Positions 14,101-29,001 of a stretch of DNA of 64,000 bases are shown here, one piece after another. The stretch comes from Eurosta solidaginis (Eukaryota; Arthropoda; Insecta; Diptera; Tephritidae), in NCBI RefSeq assembly GCF_040869045.1, contig NW_027137027.1:124001-188000 (forward strand). Reading direction: 5' to 3'. The notes below the pieces were generated by a model. It worked only from the letters and a program-made list of their open reading frames with translations, did no database searches and was not told the origin of the DNA. A program made the translations under genes and the position numbers. The stretch's first letter is position 1, and the number at the start of each line of letters is the position of its first letter.

Positions 14101-14900
14101 ATTGAGCCGTTAGCGATAGAACTTTGTGTCGGCTTTTGAATTAATATACACATAAAAACCAATCATCTGCAAAAATAAAATCGATCCTGTCTTGCTTGGT
14201 TCAATAGATATGGACACTTATCCCTTTTAGTCGGTTAACCCTAACCACAATAGATATGGACACTTATCCCTTTTAGTCGGTTAATCCCATCCACTTTGAC
14301 GTAGAAATTGAACCGTTAGCGATAGAACCTTGTATCAGCTTTTGAATTAATATACACATAAAAACCTATCATCTCCAAAAATAAAATCGATCCTGTCTTG
14401 CTTGGTTCAATAGATATGGACACGTATCCCTTTTAGTCGGTTAACCCCACCCACAATAGATATGGACACTTATCCCTTTTAGTCGGTTAATCCCATCCAC
14501 TTTGACGTTAAAATTGAACCGTTAACGATAGAACCTTGTATCAGCTTTTGAATTAATATACACATAAAAACCTATCTACTGCAAAAATAAAATAGATTCT
14601 GTCTTGCTTGGTTCAATAGATATGGACACTAATCCCTATTAGTCGGTTAACCCCACCCAGTATGACGTAGAAATTGAACCGTTAACGATAGAACCTTAGA
14701 TCAGCTTGTGGATTAATATACACATAAAAACCTATCATCTGCAAAAACAAAATCGATTCTATCTTGCTTGGTTCAATAGATATGGACACTTATCTCTTTT
14801 AGTCGGTTAACCCCAACCACTATAAAGTAGAAATTGAACCGTTAACGATAGAATCTTGGATCAGCTTGTGGATTAATATACACATAAAAACCTACCATCT
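8150..14900 (+). repeat. Higher-order repeat domain 2, period about 3.31 to 3.56 kb
   Basis: GCATTTCAAT occurs at 8151 and 11464 (3313 bp apart) and CTTGTATAAG at 9191 and 12505 (3314). Further right the offset becomes 3560: ACTTTGTGTCGGC at 10561 and 14121, CTAACCACAATAG at 10681 and 14241. The change in offset coincides with an extra local duplication in the second copy at about 12.26-12.9 kb, where CCACTTCGACG and CTTTTATCAGCTTCTG appear twice. Edges are approximate. Confidence 0.83.
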
Positions 14901-17900
14901 GCAAAAATAAAATCGATCCTGTCTTGCTTGGTTCAATAGATATGGACACTTATCCCTTTTAGTCGGTTAACCCCACCCACAATAGTTATGGACACTTATC
15001 CCTTTTAGTAGGTTAATTCCATCCACTTTGACGTAGAAATTGAACCGTTAACGATAGAACCTTGTATCAGCTTTTGAATTAATATACACATAAAAACCTA
15101 TCTACTGCAAAAATAAAATCGATTCTGTCTTGCTTGGTTCAATAGATATGGACACTTATCCCTATTAGTCGGTTAACCCCACCCAGTATGACGTAGAAAT
15201 TGAACCGTTAACGATAGAACGTTAGATCAGCTTGTGGATCAATATACACATAAAAACCTATCATCTGCAAAAACAAAATCGATTCTATCTTGCTTGGTTC
15301 AATAGATATGAACACTTATCTCTTTTAGTCGGTTAACCCCAACCACTATGACGTAGAAATTGAACCGTTAACGATAGAATCTTGGATCAGCTTGTGGATT
15401 AATATACACATAACAACCTACCATCTTCAAAAATAAAATCGATTCTGTCTTGCTTGGTTCAATAGATATGGAGACTTATCCCTTTTAGTCGGTTAACCCC
15501 AACCACTATAACGTAGAAATTGAACCGTTAACGATAGAATCTTGGATCAGCTTGTGGATTAATATACACATAAAAACCTACCATCTGCAAAAATAAAATC
15601 GATCCTGTCTTGCTTGGTTCAATAGATATGGACACGTATCCCTTTTAGTCGGTTAACCCCACCCACAATTGATATGGACACTTATCCCTTTTAGTCGGTT
15701 AATCCCATCCACTTTGACGTTAAAATTGAACCGTTAACGATAGAACCTTGTATCAGCTTTTGAATTAATATACACATAAAAACCTATCTACTGCAAAAAT
15801 AAAATAGATTCTGTCTTGCTTGGTTCAATAGATATGGACACTAATCCCTATTAGTCGGTTAACCCCACCCAGTATGACGTAGAAATTGAACCGTTAACGA
15901 TAGAACCTTAGATCAGCTTGTGGATTAATATACACATAAAAACCTATCATCTGCAAAAACAAAATCGATTCTATCTTGCTTGGTTCAATAGATATGGACA
16001 CTTATCTCTTTCAGTCGGTTAACCCCAACCACTATAAAGTAGAAATTGAACCGTTAACGATAGAATCTTGGATCAGCTTGTGGATTAATATACACATAAA
16101 AACCTACCATCTGCAAAAATAAAATCGATCCTGTCTTGCTTGGTTCAATAGATATGGACACTTATCCCTTTTAGTCGGTTAACCCCACCCACAATAGTTA
16201 TGGACACTTATCCCTTTTAGTAGGTTAATTCCATCCACTTTGACGTAGAAATTGAACCGTTAACGATAGAACCTTGTATCAGCTTTTGAATTAATATACA
16301 CATAAAAACCTATCTACTGCAAAAATAAAATCGATTCTGTCTTGCTTGGTTCAATAGATATGGACACTTATCCCTATTAGTCGGTTAACCCCACCCAGTA
16401 TGACGTAGAAATTGAACCGTTAGCGATAGAACCTTGGATCAGCTTGTGGATTAATATACACATAAAAACCTATCATCTGCAAAAACAAAATCGATTCTAT
16501 CTTGCTTGGTTCAATAGATATGGACACTTATCCCTTTTAGTCGGTTAACCCGACCCAGTATGACGTAGAAATTGAACCGTTAGCGATAGAACCTTGTATC
16601 AGAATTTCAATTAATATACACATAAAAACCTATAATCTGCAAAAATAAAATCGATTCTGTCTTGTTTGGTTCAATAGATGTGGACACTTATCCATTTTAT
16701 TCGGATAACCCCACCCAGTATGACGTAGAAATTGAACCGTTAACGATAGAACCTTGGATCAGCTTGTTGATTAATATGCGCAAAAAAACCTACCATCTGC
16801 AAAAATAAAATATTCTGTCTTGCTTGGTTCAATAGATGTGGACACTTATCCCTTTTATTCGGATAACCCCACCCAGTATGACGTAGAAATTGAACCGTTA
16901 GCGATAGAACCTTGGATCAGCTTGTGTATTAATATACACATAAAAACCTACCACCTGCAGAAATAAAATCGATTCTGTCTTGCTTGGTTCAATAGATTTG
17001 TATACTTATCCCTTTTAGTCGGTTAACCCCACCCACAATAGATGTGGACACTTATCCCTTTTAGCCGGTTAACCCCATCCACTTTGACGTAGAAATTGAA
17101 CCGTTAACAATAGAACCTTGTGTCAGCTTTTGAATTAATACACACATAAAAACCTATCATCTGCAAAAAAAAAATCGATTCTATCTTGCTTGGTTCAATA
17201 GATATGGACACTTATCCCTTTTAGTTGGTTAACCCGACCCAGTATGACGTAGAAATTGAACCGTTAGCGATAGAACCTTGGATCAGCTTGTGGATTAATA
17301 TACACATAAAAACCTACCATCTGCAAAAATAAATTCGATTCTGTTTTGCTTGGTTCAATAGATATGGGCACTTATCCCTTTTAGTCGGTTAACCCCACCC
17401 ACAATAGATATGGACACTTATCCCTTTTAGTCGGTTAACCCCATCCACTTTGACGTAGAAATTGAACCGTTAACGATTAGAACTCGATTCTATCTTGCTT
17501 GGTTCAATAGATATGGACACTTATCCCTTTTAGTCGGTTAGCCCCACCCATAATAGATATGGGCACTTATCCCTTTTAGTCGGTTAATCCCATCCACTTT
17601 GACATAGAAATTGAACCGTTAACGCTAGAACCTTGTATCAGCTTTTGAATTAATATACACATAAAAACCTATAATCTGCAAAAATAAAATCGATCCTGTC
17701 TTGCTTGGTTCAATAGATATGAACACTTATCCCTTTTAGGCGGTTAACCCCATCCACTTTGACGTAGAAATTGAACCGTTAACGATAGAACCTTGTACCA
17801 GCTTTTGAATTAATATACACATAAAAACCTATCATCTGCAAAAACAAAATCGATTCTATCTTGCTTGGTTCAATAGATATGGACACTTATCCCTTTTAGT

Positions 17901-18167
17901 CGGTTAACCCTACCCACTTTGACGTAGAAATTGAACCGTTAACGATAGAACCATGGATCAGCCTGTGGATTAATATACACATAAAAACCTATCATCTGCA
18001 AAAATAAAATCGATTCTATCTTGCTTGGTTCAATAGATATGGACACTTATCCCTTTTAGTCGGTTAACCCGACCCAGTATGACGTAGAAATTGAACCGTT
18101 AGCGATAGAACCGTGGATCAGCTTGTGGATTAATATACACATAAAAACCTACCATCTGCAAAAATAA

Positions 18168-18189
18168 ATTATATTCTATCTTGCTATGG
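18168..18189 (+). repeat. Monomer variant with 13-bp deletion (representative junction)
   Basis: Between TCTTGCT and ATGGACAC this unit lacks 13 bp (the segment holding GGTTCAATAGA) and is preceded by the unusual AATTATATTC. The same junction occurs at 1411, 5582, 18168, 19459, 23950, 25241, 29002, 30293, 35525 and 36816, which makes it a good lineage tag. Such units are about 193 bp because they also carry the 46-bp duplication. Confidence 0.9.
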
Positions 18190-20411
18190 ACACTTATCCC
18201 TTCTAGTCGGTTAACCCCACCCACAATAGATATGGACCCTTATCCCTTTTAGTCGGTTAATCCCATCCACTTTGACGTAGAAATTGAACCGTTAGCGATA
18301 GAACCTTGTATCAGCTTTTGAATTAATATACACATAAAAACCTATAATCTGCAAAAATAAAATCGATCCTGTCTTGCTTGGTTCAATAGATATGGACACT
18401 TATCCCTTTTAGTCGGTTAACCCCACCCACAATAGATGTGGACACTTATCCCTTTTAGTTGGTTAATCCCATCCACTTTGACGTAGAAATTGAACCGTTA
18501 AGGATAGAACCTTGTATCAGATTTTGAATTAATATACACATAAAAACCTATCTACTGCAAAAATAAAATCGATTCTGTCTTGCTTAGTTCAATAGATATG
18601 GACACTTATCCCTATTAGTCGGTTAACCCCAACCAGTATGACGTAGAAATTGAACCGTTAACGATAGAACCTTAGATCAGCTTGTGGATCAATATACACA
18701 TAAAAACCTATCATCTGCAAAAACAAAATCGATTCTATCTTGCTTGGTTCAATAGATATGGACACTTATCTCTTTTAGTCGGTTAACCCCAACCACTATA
18801 ACGTAGAAATTGAACCGTTAACGATAGAATCTTGGATCAGCTTGTGGATTAATATACACATAAAAACCTACCATCTGCAAAAATAAAATCGATTCTGTCT
18901 TGCTTGGTTCAATAGATATTCACACTTATCCCTTTTAGTCGGTTAACCCCAACCACTATAACGTAGAAATTGAGCCGTTAGCGGTAGAACCTTGTATCAG
19001 CTTTTGAATTAATATACACATAAAAACCTATCATCTGCAAAAATAAAATCGATCCTGTCTTTCTTGGTTCAATAGATATGGACACTTATCCCTTTAAGTC
19101 GGTTAACCCCAACCACAATAGATATGGACACTTATCCCTTTTAGTCAGTTAATCCCATCCACTTTGACGTAGAAATTGAACCGTTAGCGATAGAACCTTG
19201 TATCAGCTTTTGAATTAATATACACATAAAAACCTATCATCTGCAAAAATAAAATCGATTCTGTCTTGCTTGGTTCAATAGATTTGTATACTTATCCCTT
19301 TTAGTCGGTTAACCCCACCCACAATAGATGTGGACACTTATCCCTTTTAGTCGGTTAACCCCATCCACTTTGACGTAGAAATTGAACCGTTAACAATATA
19401 ACCTTGTGTCAGCTTTTGAATTAATACACACATAAAAACCTACCATCTGCAAAAATAAATTATATTCTATCTTGCTATGGACACTTATCCCTTCTAGTCG
19501 GTTAACCCCACCCACAATAGATATGGACCCTTATCCCTTTTAGTCGGTTAATCCCATCCACTTTGACGTAGAAATTGAACCGTTAGCGATAGAACCTTGT
19601 ATCAGCTTTTGAATTAATATACACATAAAAACCTATAATCTGCAAAAATAAAATCGATCCTGTCTTGCTTGGTTCAATAGATATGGACACTTATCCCTTT
19701 TAGTCGGTTAACCCCACCCACAATAGATATGGACACTTATCCCTTTTAGTCGGTTAATCCCATCCACTTTGACGTAGAAATTGAACCGTTAACGATAGAA
19801 CCTTGTATCAGATTTTGAATTAATATACACATAAAAACCTATCTACTGCAAAAATAAAATCGATTCGGTCTTGCTTAGTTCAATAGGTATGGACACTTAT
19901 CCCTATTAGTCGGTTAACCCCACCCAGTATGACGTAGAAATTGAACCGTTAACGATAGAACCTTAGATCAGCTTGTGGATCAATATACACATAAAAACCT
20001 ATCATCTGCAAAAACAAAATCTATTCTATCTTGCTTGGTTCAATAGATATGGACACTTATCTCTTTTAGTCGGTTAACCCCAACCACTATAACGTAGAAA
20101 TTGAACCGTTAACGATAGAATCTTGGATCAGCTTGTGGATTAATATACACATAAAAACCTACCATCTGCAAAACTAAAATCGATTCTGTCTTGCTTGGTT
20201 CAATAGATATGGACACTTATCCCTTTTAGTCGGTTAACCCCACCCACAATAGATATGGACACTTATCCCTTTTAGTCGGTTAATCCCATCCACTTTGACG
20301 TAGAAATTGAACCGTTAACGATAGAACCTTGTATCAGATTTTGAATTAATATACACATAAAAACCTATCTACTGCAAAAATAAAATCGATTCTGTCTTGC
20401 TTAGTTCAATA
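18168..20411 (+). repeat. Domain 3 block A (anchored interval)
   Basis: The interval runs from the first deleted unit to the marker ACATATGG and is 2244 bp long. It contains an extra 206-bp unit at about 19.63-19.84 kb that blocks B and C lack and block D has. Confidence 0.85.
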
Positions 20412-23400
20412 CATATGGACACTTATCCCTTTTAGTCGGTTAACCCCAACCACTATAACGTAGAAATTGAGCCGTTAGCGATAGAACCTTGTATCAGCTT
20501 TTGAATTAATATACACATAAAAACCTATCATCTGCAAAAATAAAATCGATCCTGTCTTTCTTGGTTCAATAGATATGGACACTTATCCCTTTAAGTCGGT
20601 TAACCCCAACCACAATAGATATGGACACTTATCCCTTTTAGTCGGTTAATCCGATCCACTTTGACGTAGAAATTGAACCGTTAGCGATAGAACCTTGTAT
20701 CAGCTTTTGAATTAATATACACATAAAAACCTATCATCTGCAAAAATAAAATCGATTCTGTCTTGCTTGGTTCAATAGATTTGTATACTTATCCCTTTTA
20801 GTCGGTTAACCCCACCCACAATAGATGTGGACACTTATCCCTTTTAGTCGGTTAACCCCATCCACTTTGACGTAGAAATTGAACCGTTAACAATAGAACC
20901 TTGTGTCAGCTTTTGAATTAATACACACATAAAAACCTATCATCTGCAAAAACAAAATCGATTCTATCTTGCTTGGTTCAATAGATATGGACACTTATCC
21001 CTTTTAATTGGTTAACCCGACCCAGTATGACGTAGAAATTGAACCGTTAGCGATAGAATCTTGGATCAGCTTGTGGATTAATATACACATAAAAACCTAC
21101 CATCTGCAAAAATAAAATCGATCCTGTCTTGCTTGGTTCAATAGATATGGACACTTATCCCTTTTAGTCGGTTAACCCCACCCACAATAGTTATGGACAC
21201 TTATCCCTTTTAGTAGGTTAATTCCATCCACTTTGACGTAGAAATTGAACCGTTAACGATAGAACCTTGTATCAGCTTTTGAATTAATATACACATAAAA
21301 ACCTATCTACTGCAAAAATAAAATCGATTCTGTCTTGCTTGGTTCAATAGATATGGACACTTATCCCTATTAGTCGGTTAACCCCACCCAGTATGACGTA
21401 GAAATTGAACCGTTAGCGATAGAACCTTGGATCAGCTTGTGGATTAATATACACATAAAAACCTATCATCTGCAAAAACAAAATCGATTCTATCTTGCTT
21501 GGTTCAATAGATATGGACACTTATCCCTTTTAGTCGGTTAACCCGACCCAGTATGACGTAGAAATTGAACCGTTAGCGATAGAACCTTGTATCAGAATTT
21601 CAATTAATATACACATAAAAACCTATAATCTGCAAAAATAAAATCGATTCTGTCTTGTTTGGTTCAATAGATGTGGACACTTATCCATTTTATTCGGATA
21701 ACCCCACCCAGTATGACGTAGAAATTGAACCGTTAACGATAGAACCTTGGATCAGCTTGTTGATTAATATGCGCAAAAAAACCTACCATCTGCAAAAATA
21801 AAATATTCTGTCTTGCTTGGTTCAATAGATGTGGACACTTATCCCTTTTATTCGGATAACCCCACCCAGTATGACGTAGAAATTGAACCGTTAGCGATAG
21901 AACCTTGGATCAGCTTGTGTATTAATATACACATAAAAACCTACCACCTGCAGAAATAAAATCGATTCTGTCTTGCTTGGTTCAATAGATTTGTATACTT
22001 ATCCCTTTTAGTCGGTTAACCCCACCCACAATAGATGTGGACACTTATCCCTTTTAGCCGGTTAACCCCATCCACTTTGACGTAGAAATTGAACCGTTAA
22101 CAATAGAACCTTGTGTCAGCTTTTGAATTAATACACACATAAAAACCTATCATCTGCAAAAAAAAAATCGATTCTATCTTGCTTGGTTCAATAGATATGG
22201 ACACTTATCCCTTTTAGTTGGTTAACCCGACCCAGTATGACGTAGAAATTGAACCGTTAGCGATAGAACCTTGGATCAGCTTGTGGATTAATATACACAT
22301 AAAAACCTACCATCTGCAAAAATAAATTCGATTCTGTTTTGCTTGGTTCAATAGATATGGGCACTTATCCCTTTTAGTCGGTTAACCCCACCCACAATAG
22401 ATATGGACACTTATCCCTTTTAGTCGGTTAACCCCATCCACTTTGACGTAGAAATTGAACCGTTAACAATAGAACCTTGTGTCAGCTTTTGAATTAATAT
22501 ACACATAAAAACCTATCATCTGCAAAAACAAAATCGATTCTATCTTGCTTGGTTCAATAGATATGGACACTTATCCCTTTTAGTCGGTTAGCCCCACCCA
22601 TAATAGATATGGGCACTTATCCCTTTTAGTCGGTTAATCCCATCCACTTTGACATAGAAATTGAACCGTTAACGCTAGAACCTTGTATCAGCTTTTGAAT
22701 TAATATACACATAAAAACCTATAATCTGCAAAAATAAAATCGATCCTGTCTTGCTTGGTTCAATAGATATGAACACTTATCCCTTTTAGGCGGTTAACCC
22801 CATCCACTTTGACGTAGAAATTGAACCGTTAACGATAGAACCTTGTACCAGCTTTTGAATTAATATACACATAAAAACCTATCATCTGCAAAAACAAAAT
22901 CGATTCTATCTTGCTTGGTTCAATAGATATGGACACTTATCCCTTTTAGTTGGTTAACCCGACCCAGTATGACGTAGAAATTGAACCGTTAGCGATAGAA
23001 CCTTGGATCAGCTTGTGGATTAATATACACATAAAAACCTACCATCTGCAAAAATAAATTCGATTCTGTTTTGCTTGGTTCAATAGATATGGGCACTTAT
23101 CCCTTTTAGTCGGTTAACCCCACCCACAATAGATATGGACACTTATCCCTTTTAGTCGGTTAACCCCATCCACTTTGACGTAGAAATTGAACCGTTAACG
23201 ATAGAACCTTGTACCAGCTTTTGAATTAATATACACATAAAAACCTATCATCTGCAAAAACAAAATCGATTCTATCTTGCTTGGTTCAATAGATATGGAC
23301 ACTTATCCCTTTTAGTCGGTTAGCCCCACCCATAATAGATATGGGCACTTATCCCTTTTAGTCGGTTAATCCCATCCACTTTGACATAGAAATTGAACCG

Positions 23401-23949
23401 TTAACGCTAGAACCTTGTATCAGCTTTTGAATTAATATACACATAAAAACCTATAATCTGCAAAAATAAAATCGATCCTGTCTTGCTTGGTTCAATAGAT
23501 ATGAACACTTATCCCTTTTAGGCGGTTAACCCCATCCACTTTGACGTAGAAATTGAACCGTTAACGATAGAACCTTGTACCAGCTTTTGAATTAATATAC
23601 ACATAAAAACCTATCATCTGCAAAAACAAAATCGATTCTATCTTGCTTGGTTCAATAGATATGGACACTTATCCCTTTTAGTCGGTTAACCCTACCCACT
23701 TTGACGTAGAAATTGAACCGTTAACGATAGAACCATGGATCAGCCTGTGGATTAATATACACATAAAAACCTATCATCTGCAAAAATAAAATCGATTCTA
23801 TCTTGCTTGGTTCAATAGATATGGACACTTATCCCTTTTAGTCGTTTAACCCGACCCAGTATGACGTAGAAATTGAACCGTTAGCGATAGAACCGTGGAT
23901 CAGCTTGTGGATTAATATACACATAAAAACCTACCATCTGCAAAAATAA

Positions 23950-25987
23950 ATTATATTCTATCTTGCTATGGACACTTATCCCTTCTAGTCGGTTAACCCC
24001 ACCCACAATAGATATGGACCCTTATCCCTTTTAGTCGGTTAATCCCATCCACTTTGACGTAGAAATTGAACCGTTAGCGATAGAACCTTGTATCAGCTTT
24101 TGAATTAATATACACATAAAAACCTATAATCTGCAAAAATAAAATCGATCCTGTCTTGCTTGGTTCAATAGATATGGACACTTATCCCTTTTAGTCGGTT
24201 AACCCCACCCACAATAGATGTGGACACTTATCCCTTTTAGTTGGTTAATCCCATCCACTTTGACGTAGAAATTGAACCGTTAAGGATAGAACCTTGTATC
24301 AGATTTTGAATTAATATACACATAAAAACCTATCTACTGCAAAAATAAAATCGATTCTGTCTTGCTTAGTTCAATAGATATGGACACTTATCCCTATTAG
24401 TCGGTTAACCCCACCCAGTATGACGTAGAAATTGAACCGTTAACGATAGAACCTTAGATTAGCTTGTGGATCAATATACACATAAAAACCTATCATCTGC
24501 AAAAACAAAATCGATTCTATCTTGCTTGGTTCAATAGATATGGACACTTATCTCTTTTAGTCGGTTAACCCCAACCACTATAACGTAGAAATTGAACCGT
24601 TAACGATAGAATCTTGGATCAGCTTGTGGATTAATATACACATAAAAACCTACCATCTGCAAAAATAAAATCGATTCTGTCTTGCTTGGTTCAATAGATA
24701 TTCACACTTATCCCTTTTAGTCGGTTAACCCCAACCACTATAACGTAGAAATTGAGCCGTTAGCGGTAGAACCTTGTATCAGCTTTTGAATTAATATACA
24801 CATAAAAACCTATCATCTGCAAAAATAAAATCGATCCTGTCTTTCTTGGTTCAATAGATATGGACACTTATCCCTTTAAGTCGGTTAACCCCAACCACAA
24901 TAGATATGGACACTTATCCCTTTTAGTCAGTTAATCCCATCCACTTTGACGTAGAAATTGAACCGTTAGCGATAGAACCTTGTATCAGCTTTTGAATTAA
25001 TATACACATAAAAACCTATCATCTGCAAAAATAAAATCGATTCTGTCTTGCTTGGTTCAATAGATTTGTATACTTATCCCTTTTAGTCGGTTAACCCCAC
25101 CCACAATAGATGTGGACACTTATCCCTTTTAGTCGGTTAACCCCATCCACTTTGACGTAGAAATTGAACCGTTAACAATATAACCTTGTGTCAGCTTTTG
25201 AATTAATACACACATAAAAACCTACCATCTGCAAAAATAAATTATATTCTATCTTGCTATGGACACTTATCCCTTCTAGTCGGTTAACCCCACCCACAAT
25301 AGATATGGACCCTTATCCCTTTTAGTCGGTTAATCCCATCCACTTTGACGTAGAAATTGAACCGTTAGCGATAGAACCTTGTATCAGCTTTTGAATTAAT
25401 ATACACATAAAAACCTATCTACTGCAAAAATAAAATCGATTCGGTCTTGCTTAGTTCAATAGATATGGACACTTATCCCTATTAGTCGGTTAACCCCACC
25501 CAGTATGACGTAGAAATTGAACCGTTAACGATAGAACCTTAGATCAGCTTGTGGATCAATATACACATAAAAACCTATCATCTGCAAAAACAAAATCTAT
25601 TCTATCTTGCTTGGTTCAATAGATATGGACACTTATCTCTTTTAGTCGGTTAACCCCAACCACTATAACGTAGAAATTGAACCGTTAACGATAGAATCTT
25701 GGATCAGCTTGTGGATTAATATACACATAAAAACCTACCATCTGCAAAACTAAAATCGATTCTGTCTTGCTTGGTTCAATAGATATGGACACTTATCCCT
25801 TTTAGTCGGTTAACCCCACCCACAATAGATATGGACACTTATCCCTTTTAGTCGGTTAATCCCATCCACTTTGACGTAGAAATTGAACCGTTAACGATAG
25901 AACCTTGTATCAGATTTTGAATTAATATACACATAAAAACCTATCTACTGCAAAAATAAAATCGATTCTGTCTTGCTTAGTTCAATA
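23950..25987 (+). repeat. Domain 3 block B (anchored interval)
   Basis: The same two anchors define 2038 bp. It lacks one 206-bp unit after the second deleted unit (25241), as block C does, and lies exactly 5052 bp before block C for every marker checked. Confidence 0.85.
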
Positions 25988-28900
25988 CATATGGACACTT
26001 ATCCCTTTTAGTCGGTTAACCCCAACCACTATAACGTAGAAATTGAGCCGTTAGCGATAGAACCTTGTATCAGCTTTTGAATTAATATACACATAAAAAC
26101 CTATCATCTGCAAAAATAAAATCGATCCTGTCTTTCTTGGTTCAATAGATATGGACACTTATCCCTTTAAGTCGGTTAACCCCAACCACAATAGATATGG
26201 ACACTTATCCCTTTTAGTCGGTTAATCCCATCCACTTTGACGTAGAAATTGAACCGTTAGCGATAGAACCTTGTATCAGCTTTTGAATTAATATACACAT
26301 AAAAACCTATCATCTGCAAAAATAAAATCGATTCTGTCTTGCTTGGTTCAATAGATTTGTATACTTATCCCTTTTAGTCGGTTAACCCCACCCACAATAG
26401 ATGTGGACACTTATCCCTTTTAGTCGGTTAACCCCATCCACTTTGACGTAGAAATTGAACCGTTAACAATAGAACCTTGTGTCAGCTTTTGAATTAATAC
26501 ACACATAAAAACCTATCATCTGCAAAAACAAAATCGATTCTATCTTGCTTGGTTCAATAGATATGGACACTTATCCCTTTTAATTGGTTAACCCGACCCA
26601 GTATGACGTAGAAATTGAACCGTTAGCGATAGAATCTTGGATCAGCTTGTGGATTAATATACACATAAAAACCTACCATCTGCAAAAATAAATTCGATTC
26701 TGTTTTGCTTGGTTCAATAGATATGGGCACTTATCCCTTTTAGTCGGTTAACCCCACCCACAATAGATATGTACACTTATCCGTTTTGGTCGGTTAACCA
26801 GACCCAGTATGACGTAGAAATTTAACCGTTAGCGATAGAACCTTGTATCAGCTTTTCAATTAATATACACATAAAAACCTATAATCTGCAAAAATAAAAT
26901 CGATTCTGTCTTGCTTGGTTCAATAGATATGGACACTTATCCCTTTTAGTCGGTTAATCCCATCCACTTTGACGTAGAAATTGAACCGTTAACGATAGAA
27001 CCTTGGATCAGCTTTTGAATTAATACACACATAAAAACCTATCATCTGCAAAAATAAAATCGATTCTGTCTTGCTTGGTTCAATAGATATGGACACTTAT
27101 CCCTTTTAGTCGGATAACCCCACCCAGTATGACGTAGAAATTGAACCGTTAGCGATAGAACCTTGGATCAGCTTGTGTATTAATATACACATAAAAACCT
27201 ACCACCTGCAGAAATAAAATCGATTCTGTCTTGCTTGGTTCAATAGATTTGTATACTTATCCCTTTTAGTCGGTTAACCCCACCCACAATAGATGTGGAC
27301 ACTTATCCCTTTTAGTCGGTTAACCCCATCCACTTTGACGTAGAAATTGAACCGTTAACAATAGAACCTTGTGTCAGCTTTTGAATTAATACACACATAA
27401 AAACCTATCATCTGCAAAAACAAAATCGATTCTATCTTGCTTGGTTCAATAGATATGGACACTTATCCCTTTTAGTTGGTTAACCCGACCCAGTATGACG
27501 TAGAAATTGAACCGTTACCGATAGAACCTTGGATCAGCTTGTGGATTAATATACACATAAAAACCTACCATCTGCAAAAATAAATTCGATTCTGTTTTGC
27601 TTGGTTCAATAGATATGGGCACTTATCCCTTTTAGTCGGTTAACCCCACCCACAATAGATATGGACACTTATCCCTTTTAGTCGGTTAACCCCATCCACT
27701 TTGACGTAGAAATTGAACCGTTAACGATAGAACCTTTTATCAGCTTCTGAATTAATATACACATAAAAACCTATCATCTGCAAAAACAAAATCGATTCTA
27801 TCTTGCTTGGTTCAATAGATATGGACACTTATCCCTTTTAGTCGGTTAGCCCCACCCATAATAGATATGGGCACTTATCCCTTTTAGTCGGTTAATCCCA
27901 TCCACTTTGACGTAGAAATTGAACCGTTAACGATAGAACCTTGTATCAGCTTTTGAATTAATATACACATAAAAACCTATCATCTGCAAAAATAAAATTG
28001 ATTCTGTCTTGCTTGGTTCAATAGATATGGACACTTATCCCTTTTGGTCGGTTAACCCCATCCACTTTGACGTAGAAATTGAACCGTTAACCATAGAACC
28101 TTGTATCAGCTTTTGAATTAATATACACATAAAAACCTATCGTCTGCAAAAACAAAATCGATTCTATCTTGCTTGGTTCAATAGATATGGACACTTATTC
28201 CTTTTAGTCGGTTAACCCCATCCACTTTGACGTAGAAATTGAACCGTTAACGATAGAACCTTTTATCAGCTTTTGAATTAATATACACATAAAAACCTAT
28301 CATCTGCAAAAACAAAATCGATTCTATCTTGCTTGGTTCAATAGATATGGACACTTATCCCTTTTAGTCGGTTAGCCCCACCCATAATAGATATGGGCAC
28401 TTATCCCTTTTAGTCGGTTAATCCCATCCACTTTGACATAGAAATTGAACCGTTAACGCTAGAACCTTGTATCAGCTTTTGAATTAATATACACATAAAA
28501 ACCTATAATCTGCAAAAATAAAATCGATCCTGTCTTGCTTGGTTCAATAGATATGAACACTTATCCCTTTTAGGCGGTTAACCCCATCCACTTTGACGTA
28601 GAAATTGAACCGTTAACGATAGAACCTTGTACCAGCTTTTGAATTAATATACACATAAAAACCTATCATCTGCAAAAACAAAATCGATTCTATCTTGCTT
28701 GGTTCAATAGATATGGACACTTATCCCTTTTAGTCGGTTAACCCTACCCACTTTGACGTAGAAATTGAACCGTTAACGATAGAACCATGGATCAGCCTGT
28801 GGATTAATATACACATAAAAACCTATCATCTGCAAAAATAAAATCGATTCTATCTTGCTTGGTTCAATAGATATGGACACTTATCCCTTTTAGTCGTTTA

Positions 28901-29001
28901 ACCCGACCCAGTATGACGTAGAAATTGAACCGTTAGCGATAGAACCGTGGATCAGCTTGTGGATTAATATACACATAAAAACCTACCATCTGCAAAAATA
29001 A